Origin: Pseudomonadota bacterium
GTDB lineage: Bacteria; Pseudomonadota; Gammaproteobacteria; Steroidobacterales; Steroidobacteraceae
Direction of reading: 5' to 3'
DNA length: 64,000 nucleotides
NCBI GenBank assembly: GCA_021815925.1
Contig: JAKAZL010000001.1
Coordinates: 88,463 to 152,462, forward strand
The position numbers were made by a program, and so were the translations under genes. Every line of letters starts with the position of its first letter. The stretch's first letter is position 1. The notes under the pieces were generated by a model. That model saw only the letters and a list, made by a program, of their open reading frames with translations. It was not told the DNA's origin and did no database searches. This document shows, piece by piece, positions 58,244 through 64,000 of this stretch.

Positions 58244-58437
58244 GGTCTTGACCGAATATGGTTGCAGCGTGGCGAGGGTTCGTGGCGGGCGCCAGCTTGG
58301 ATGTGCGCCGCGGCTCGGTTATCGTTGAGCGGCTGATCCTAGAGCGCTGGGGCGCGTATGTACATCTGGACCGTCGGGCAAGGCGATTTGCGACTCCCGC
58401 TAGCGTGGCGAAACGGACTGCCGGCGCGGAGAAGTCC

Positions 58438-58911
58438 GTGAAGACCGCTGACCTGGTCGATGCGCATGATGATCGGGTTCTTTTGTGCCAGTTGCCCTGG
58501 CGCCGCTTTGGGCGCGTGCACTCCTTCTGGGGTCCGGTTGCGACGATACAGTGTTTTGAGGACAACGCGTTGCTGAAGACGGTGCTCGGGACGCCGGGCC
58601 GCGGACGCGTGCTGGTGGTCGACGGTGGTGGCGCCACGCGCCGGGCGCTGCTCGGCGATCAGATCGCCGCGCTGCTGCACTCGAGCGGCTGGGCGGGCAT
58701 CGTGATCAACGGGGCGATCCGCGATTCGGCCGAGATCGATGCGATGGATGTCGGCGTGTTCTGTCTCGGAACCTCGCCGAAGAAGAGTGCCAAAACCGGA
58801 GCGGGCGCGCAGGATGTTCCGGTCCGGTTCGGTGGGGTCGAAATGCGGCCCGGGCAGTACATCTACTGCGACGCCGACGGCGTGCTCGTGTCCGGCGAGA
58901 AGCTCCTGTAG
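58438..58911 (+). CDS. RraA-family protein (RNase E inhibitor-like / HMG aldolase-like)
   Basis: VKTADLVDAHDDRV; IQCFEDNALLKTVLGTPGRGRVLVVDGGGATRRALLGDQIA; retains R-D-x2-E (IRDSAEID). GTG start preceded by GGAG. Confidence 0.85.
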   Translation: MKTADLVDAHDDRVLLCQLPWRRFGRVHSFWGPVATIQCFEDNALLKTVLGTPGRGRVLVVDGGGATRRALLGDQIAALLHSSGWAGIVINGAIRDSAEIDAMDVGVFCLGTSPKKSAKTGAGAQDVPVRFGGVEMRPGQYIYCDADGVLVSGEKLL

Positions 58912-58962
58912 CCTGCCGGGGCGGCCGCGAGCGGTCGCGCCGGGGATCGCCCGCCCAGCACG

Positions 58963-59901
58963 ATGAATCTCAAGCAGCTCGAGTACTTCGTACGCGTCGC
59001 CGAGTTCGGCAGCTTCAGTCGAGCGGCGATGATTCTCGATGTCGCGCAGCCGGCCCTGAGCCGCCAGGTGAGGCTGCTCGAGGCGGACCTGCGCTGTGCG
59101 CTCCTGCAGCGCACGGGACGCGGTGTGGTGCTGACCGAGGCGGGCAAGCGGCTGTTCGAGCGCAGCGTCGGCATTCTGCAGCTCGTGCAGCAGGCACGCG
59201 AAGACGTGGAAGCCGGCCGCGGCGAGCCCTCCGGACGGCTGGTCGTTGGCCTGCCCCCGAGTCTGGGCCGGATGCTCACTCTGCCGCTGGTGGAGCGGTT
59301 CCGCGACCTGCTGCCCAAGGCGCATCCGGTGATCGTGGAGGGTCTCTCGACGCACATCATCGAGTGGATCGCGACTGGCCGCGTGGACATCGCGCTGGTG
59401 CACAATCCCGAGATCCAGCCAGCGATCGAGATCCAGCCCCTCCTGGACGAACCGCTGTGTCTGGTCGGGCCGGCACGGGGCCGCGCAGCGAGACCGGCGG
59501 CCGATGGGCTGCGGGTTGGGGCGGCCGTCACCTTCGCCGAGCTGGCGCGCCAGCCGCTGCTGATTCCCGATCATACCCAGGCCATCCGCCGGCTCATCGA
59601 TGCCCAGGCGGCCCTCTCGGGGCTGAAGCTGACGATAGCCTGGGAGGTCTCGGGCGTGCCCGCCATTCTCGATCTGGTGCGCGCCGGGCACGGCCATGCG
59701 GTACTCGGTTCGGCGGCGGTGCGGGCATCGCGCGAGCCGCAGGCCTTCATTGTCCGTCCCATCGAGCAGCCGCGTCTGCTGAGCAAGCTGTGCCTGGCGA
59801 CTTGCGCGCGCAAGCCGCCGAGCCCTCTCGTCCGTCATGCCCGCAGATTGCTCGGCGAGCTGGCGCTGCGCCATGCCGGGTCGCTGAATAGCACTCGCTG
59901 A
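58963..59901 (+). CDS. LysR-family transcriptional regulator
   Basis: MNLKQLEYFVRVAEFGSFSRAAMILDVAQPALSRQVRLLEADL. Confidence 0.93.
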   Translation: MNLKQLEYFVRVAEFGSFSRAAMILDVAQPALSRQVRLLEADLRCALLQRTGRGVVLTEAGKRLFERSVGILQLVQQAREDVEAGRGEPSGRLVVGLPPSLGRMLTLPLVERFRDLLPKAHPVIVEGLSTHIIEWIATGRVDIALVHNPEIQPAIEIQPLLDEPLCLVGPARGRAARPAADGLRVGAAVTFAELARQPLLIPDHTQAIRRLIDAQAALSGLKLTIAWEVSGVPAILDLVRAGHGHAVLGSAAVRASREPQAFIVRPIEQPRLLSKLCLATCARKPPSPLVRHARRLLGELALRHAGSLNSTR

Positions 59902-59952
59902 TATCTGCTAGCGCAAAGGACGCGCTTCCCCCGGGACCCGCCGTGGCTGAAA

Positions 59953-60975
59953 ATGACGGCTTTCCGCAGGCCAACCATGGACCACTCCACGCTGCGCCGT
60001 CGCATCGGCCCATTCACCGTCGCTCCGCTCGGACTCGGCTGCATGAACCTCAGTCATGCCTACGGCGCGCCGCCGCCGCAGGATCAGGCGGAGCGGCTGC
60101 TGCTCACGGCACTCGAGCTCGGGGTCGATCATTTCGACACCGCGGCGCTCTACGGTTTCGGCGCCAACGAGACGCTCATCGGTCGGGTGCTCTCGGCACA
60201 CCGGTCGCGCCTGCTGCTTGCGACCAAGGGCGGACTCGCCGGGGTGCTCGGCAAGCGCGTGATCGATGGTCGCCCCGAGGCGATCCGCAGCAACTGCGAG
60301 GAGAGTCTGCGGCGGCTGCGCACCGAGGTGATCGACCTCTACTATCTGCACCGCTGGGACCGGCGAGTGCCCATCGAGGAAAGTGTCGGGGCGATGGCGG
60401 AACTCGTGCGCCAGGGGAAGGTCCGCGCGCTCGGCCTCTCGGAGGTCTCGGCCGAGACGTTGCTGAAGGCGCACGCGGTACACCCGATCGCTGCGGTTCA
60501 GAACGAGTATTCACTGTGGACGCGCAATCCGGAAATCGCGATGCTCGAGGCGTGCCGCGCCATCGGCGCAACCCTGGTGGCATTCGCGCCGCTCGCGCGC
60601 GGATTCCTGACGGATACGCTACATGATGTGTCCGGACTCTCCCCGGGCGATCTGCGCCGCACGATGCCGCGCTTCTCTGCCGAGTGCTACCCGGCCAACC
60701 TGAGGCTGCTGAGCGGATTCGCTGCCGTCGCACGCGAAGTCGGCTGTACCCCGGGACAGCTCGCGCTTGCGTGGGTGATCGGGAAGGCCGAGCACATCGT
60801 GGCGATTCCCGGCACCACGCGCAGCGAGCATCTGCGCGAGAACCTCGGCGCGGCCGGCGTGAGACCCTCGCAGGATGTGCTCGCGCGCATCGACCGATTG
60901 ATCAATCAGCGGACCGTGACGGGCGCGCGCTACAGCGCGGCGGCGCAGGCCGACATCGATACCGAGGAGTTCTGA
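59953..60975 (+). CDS. Aldo/keto reductase
   Basis: VAPLGLGCMNLSHAYG; DHFDTAALYGFGANETLIGRVL; LGLSEVSAETL; alternative ATG at 59977. Confidence 0.93.
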   Translation: MTAFRRPTMDHSTLRRRIGPFTVAPLGLGCMNLSHAYGAPPPQDQAERLLLTALELGVDHFDTAALYGFGANETLIGRVLSAHRSRLLLATKGGLAGVLGKRVIDGRPEAIRSNCEESLRRLRTEVIDLYYLHRWDRRVPIEESVGAMAELVRQGKVRALGLSEVSAETLLKAHAVHPIAAVQNEYSLWTRNPEIAMLEACRAIGATLVAFAPLARGFLTDTLHDVSGLSPGDLRRTMPRFSAECYPANLRLLSGFAAVAREVGCTPGQLALAWVIGKAEHIVAIPGTTRSEHLRENLGAAGVRPSQDVLARIDRLINQRTVTGARYSAAAQADIDTEEF

Positions 60976-61029
60976 GCGGCCGGCGTCACGGAACACCCGT
61001 GCGGGCGCTGACACGATCGATCGAGACCG

Positions 61030-61046
61030 CTCATGGGACCCATGAG
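61030..61046. repeat. Odd palindrome CTCATGGG-A-CCCATGAG upstream of ligA
   Basis: Perfect 8-bp arms around a single base. Confidence 0.8.
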
Positions 61047-61125
61047 GGCTGGGCGGTTTATCCCCGTGATCTGCCGTGGATACTGAGAAGCATCGCGCTC
61101 CTGGCGCGACCGCGCAGGAGAGCCC

Positions 61126-61470
61126 ATGCCCCGCCCAGCGTCCATACCCGGCACCACCTTGTTCGACGGCGCCGCAGCCATGAAGGGCTACGCCCTGAAC
61201 AAGATGTGCTATTCGTTCAACTCGGCGGCCAACCGCGAGGCGTTCCGGCAGGACGAGGACGGCTACTGCGCCCGCTACGGGTTGAGCCCCGAGCAGCGCG
61301 AGGCGGTGCGCCACCGCAATGTGCTGGAGCTGATCGGCGCCGGCGGCAATGTGTATTACCTGGCCAAGCTGGCAGGGATCTTCGGACTCGACGTGCAGGA
61401 CCTCGGTGCACAGCAGACCGGGATGACCAAGGACGAGTTCAAGGCAAAGCTCATCGCGGCCGGGAGATAG
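61126..61470 (+). CDS. ligA: Protocatechuate 4,5-dioxygenase alpha subunit (LigA-like)
   Basis: ALNKMCYSFNSAANREAFRQDEDGYCARYGLSPEQREAVRHRNVLELIGAGGNVYYLAKLAGIFGLDVQDLG. Confidence 0.88.
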   Translation: MPRPASIPGTTLFDGAAAMKGYALNKMCYSFNSAANREAFRQDEDGYCARYGLSPEQREAVRHRNVLELIGAGGNVYYLAKLAGIFGLDVQDLGAQQTGMTKDEFKAKLIAAGR

Positions 61471-61473
61471 CTC

Positions 61474-62319
61474 ATGGCGAAGATCGTCGGAGCGATTACG
61501 ACCTCACACGTGCCGGCCATCGGTAAGGCCATCGCGCGCAATCTGCGCGAGGATCCCTACTGGAAGCCGTTCTTCGACGGCTTCGCGCCGGTGCATCGCT
61601 GGCTTGAGCGGGTGCGGCCGGATGTCGCGGTGATCCTGTATAACGACCACGGGTTGAATTTCTTTCTGGACAAGATGCCGACCTTCGCCGTTGGCGCCGC
61701 TTCCGAGTACCGTAACGCGGACGAGGGATGGGGCATTCCGACCCTACCGCCGGTGCCCGGGAGCCCGAAGCTCTCGTGGCACCTCATCGAACGTCTGGTG
61801 GGTGAGGAATTCGACATCACCACCTGCCAGGAGATGCTGGTCGATCACGCCTTCACCATCCCGATGGCGCTGCTCTGGCCGGGCAAGGGCGCCTGGCCGG
61901 TACGCACCGTGCCGGTGTGCATCAACACCGTGCAGCATCCGCTGCCCTCGGCCATGCGGTGCTACAAGCTCGGAGAGGCGGTCGGGCGGGCGATCGAGTC
62001 ATACGAAGAGGATCTGCGGGTGGTGGTGATCGGCACGGGCGGCTTGAGCCACCAGCTCGACGGCGAGCGTGCCGGATTCATCAACAAGGCGTTCGACCTT
62101 GAGTTCATGGAGAAGTTGCCGAGTGATCCGCTGTGGGCGGCCCGCCGCTCGATTCGCGATCTGGTGGAGCTCACTGGCACTCAGGGGATCGAGCTGCTGA
62201 TGTGGCTCGCCGCGCGCGGTGCCCTCGGCGGCGAGGCGGTCACGGTGCATTCCAATTACCACATCCCCATCTCCAACACGGCGGCCGGACTGATGCTCAT
62301 GGAGCGACGGGCGGCCTGA
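61474..62319 (+). CDS. ligB: Protocatechuate 4,5-dioxygenase beta subunit (LigB-like class III extradiol dioxygenase)
   Basis: IVGAITTSHVPAIGKAI; VILYNDHGLNFFLDKMPTFAVG; GTGGLSHQLDGERAGFIN. Confidence 0.92.
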   Translation: MAKIVGAITTSHVPAIGKAIARNLREDPYWKPFFDGFAPVHRWLERVRPDVAVILYNDHGLNFFLDKMPTFAVGAASEYRNADEGWGIPTLPPVPGSPKLSWHLIERLVGEEFDITTCQEMLVDHAFTIPMALLWPGKGAWPVRTVPVCINTVQHPLPSAMRCYKLGEAVGRAIESYEEDLRVVVIGTGGLSHQLDGERAGFINKAFDLEFMEKLPSDPLWAARRSIRDLVELTGTQGIELLMWLAARGALGGEAVTVHSNYHIPISNTAAGLMLMERRAA

Positions 62320-62424
62320 GCCGCATCACGACCGAGGAAATTCCGCTGCGAGGGCGGAATCCGCTGTGCCACAATCGCCCGACCCACCACAGTCCCCGGA
62401 CCGGGGACGCGGCCGGCATGAGCC

Positions 62425-63354
62425 ATGAGCGATTTGCAGTCCCTGCCAGCGCATCTGCTCGAGATCGACGGCCGCATGCTGCGGACCTTCCTCGCCGTGC
62501 TCGAGACCGGATCGGTCACCGCGGCGGCGGATCGACTGGGCGTGACCCAGTCGGCCGTCAGCCACGCCCTCGAGCGGCTGCGCGAAGTGCTGGGCGATCC
62601 GCTGTTCGTCAAATCGGGGCGCGGCATCGCCGCCACCACCCGCGCCGAGGCATTGGCTGCACCTGTCCGGCAGCTCCTGGCGGACTTGGAGCGGCTGGGG
62701 CGGCCAGGACGATTCGACCCCGAAGACACCGAGTTGGTGCTGACCTTGGCGGCCAACGATTTCCAGCGTGACCTGCTGTTGCCGGCACTGCAGCGGCGCC
62801 TGGCCGGTCGCCTGAAGAGTCTGAGGATGATTGTCATCCCGTCGCGGGCGCCCACCGCGCAGATGCTGCGTGCGGGTCATTGCGATCTGATCATTACGCC
62901 GCGCCCGCCGGAGAGTTCCGATCTGCTGCAGAAGCGACTGTTTACCGACCGTTATGTGTGCTTCTTCGATCCCCGGCAGCGCGATGCGCCGGCGACGCTG
63001 GAGGAATATCTCGCCGCACGCCACGTCACCGTGGCCTACGAGGACGGCCGCAGGCTGGAATTCGACGAGTTGCTGGAGGAACGCGGACTGCGCCGCGCGG
63101 TTGGCGTCGCGGTGCCGAATTTCAGCGGAATTGCTGCGTTTCTCGACGGCACGCAGATGCTGGCGAGTGTGCCTTCGCTGATGTGTCGGGGCCCGCTGGG
63201 CGCGCTGGCCAGTGCGCCGCTGCCGCTCGATGCCCCGGAACTGTCAATGTATCTCGTCTGGCATCGCCGCCGGCACGAGGATCCCGTTCACGCCTGGGTG
63301 CGCGCTCAGCTGGAGGACGTGGCTGGCGAGCTTGCCGGCCCGAACCGGACGTAG
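62425..63354 (+). CDS. LysR-family transcriptional regulator
   Basis: LRTFLAVLETGSVTAAADRLGVTQSAVSHALERLREVLGDPLFVKSGRGI. Confidence 0.93.
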   Translation: MSDLQSLPAHLLEIDGRMLRTFLAVLETGSVTAAADRLGVTQSAVSHALERLREVLGDPLFVKSGRGIAATTRAEALAAPVRQLLADLERLGRPGRFDPEDTELVLTLAANDFQRDLLLPALQRRLAGRLKSLRMIVIPSRAPTAQMLRAGHCDLIITPRPPESSDLLQKRLFTDRYVCFFDPRQRDAPATLEEYLAARHVTVAYEDGRRLEFDELLEERGLRRAVGVAVPNFSGIAAFLDGTQMLASVPSLMCRGPLGALASAPLPLDAPELSMYLVWHRRRHEDPVHAWVRAQLEDVAGELAGPNRT

Positions 63355-63380
63355 GCCGCTCGGCCGCTGCGCTGCGCCGG

Positions 63381-63611
63381 CTACCCACGGACGCTCGCCG
63401 GCGGCGCGCGCCGGTGCGGGGCAGCAGTGAAATCTGCGGCCCGGGCGTGCACTGCGACCCGGGCGATGTGCTGGGGCCAAGCCTTCGGCGTGTGCGCCAC
63501 GTACACCGTCATGCCGGCGCGCAGCCGCGCGGGTTCCCGGATCAGCCGCTCGTCGTGCGTCGCGATCTCCAGTGAGGCGCTGCGCGCAAATTCAATCACC
63601 GCGGAGCGCAC
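63381..63611 (-). pseudogene. Possible truncated methylenetetrahydrofolate reductase-like fragment
   Basis: VRSAVIEFARSASLEIATHDERLIREPARLRAGMTVYVAHTPKAWPQHIARVAVHARAADFTAAPH resembles an MTHFR N-terminal region and stops shortly after PH. Confidence 0.35.
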
Positions 63612-64000
63612 TGGGGTGTGCAACGCGCCGGTCGATGCGGCAGGTCGGTGTTGACCGACCTGATGACTTATCTGCGTTGCTCGTGGGTGCCGCGGGTGGC
63701 GAGCGCCGTGCAGGGATATGTTGCGGGGGGGGAGTTGGCCATTCCGACTTCGCTCTGCAAGTCGCACGTTGCGATATAAGCCATCGAGCACGGAACTATT
63801 GCTCCGTGATTTCCCTCGGCGGCGATCAGTGATTTCGCTGTGGGAAGAATGCCGGGGCTGACCGGTCGAGAAGTGGACTGCGCGCCCGTGCACGCAGCGC
63901 CGCGGCGGGACGTTCCCTGGGGATGCGTATAGAATTGCCGGCGAATGTCGGGATGCGTGCGGCACGTCGCGACGTGCGCAGTCCCGGCGGCACGCGGCGT

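Noticed and set aside
63612-64000. Remaining part of the 194-aa minus-strand ORF and poly-G stretch at the window end
   Set aside because: No recognisable coding signal or repeat structure; possibly intergenic or decayed sequence, and truncated by the window edge.

Overview
High-GC (roughly two-thirds G+C by eye) proteobacterial chromosomal window, probably gammaproteobacterial, densely packed with operons. I recognise no insertion sequences, prophage, CRISPR arrays or rRNA genes; tRNAs were not searched exhaustively. From left to right: the 3' end of a TolC/NodT-type outer membrane efflux gene. A minus-strand block (SPOR lipoprotein, lipocalin, two CFA-synthase-like methyltransferases, DUF1295, DUF2878, DUF1365, FAD amine oxidase, delta-9 desaturase) headed by an ECF sigma/anti-sigma pair. 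cydABX-cydDC. An RND adaptor and pump. An O2-independent ubiquinone block (ubiD-ubiU-ubiV, ubiT) next to an FNR regulator. A B12-radical SAM gene, an esterase, sodB, a ClC channel and rlmKL. A six-gene complex I/group-4-hydrogenase-like membrane complex whose large subunit lacks the NiFe-ligand cysteines. An HD-GYP gene. asd preceded by a candidate leader-peptide attenuator. Polyamine catabolism (puuBDA, permease, agmatine deiminase), a ROK glucokinase, an aminotransferase, icd, a threonine dehydratase, an RraA/HMG-aldolase-like gene, LysR regulators, an aldo/keto reductase and ligAB. The strongest follow-up candidates are: (1) the Ehr-like complex with a palindrome and divergent RHH gene; (2) the asd leader attenuator with a Thr/Lys/Ile-rich peptide; (3) three TTGA-N6-TCAA FNR-type boxes around ubiD/ubiT/fnr/B12-rSAM, with matching geometry and predicted leaderless starts; (4) a two-TM CydX variant; (5) the ECF-linked lipid-modification island.
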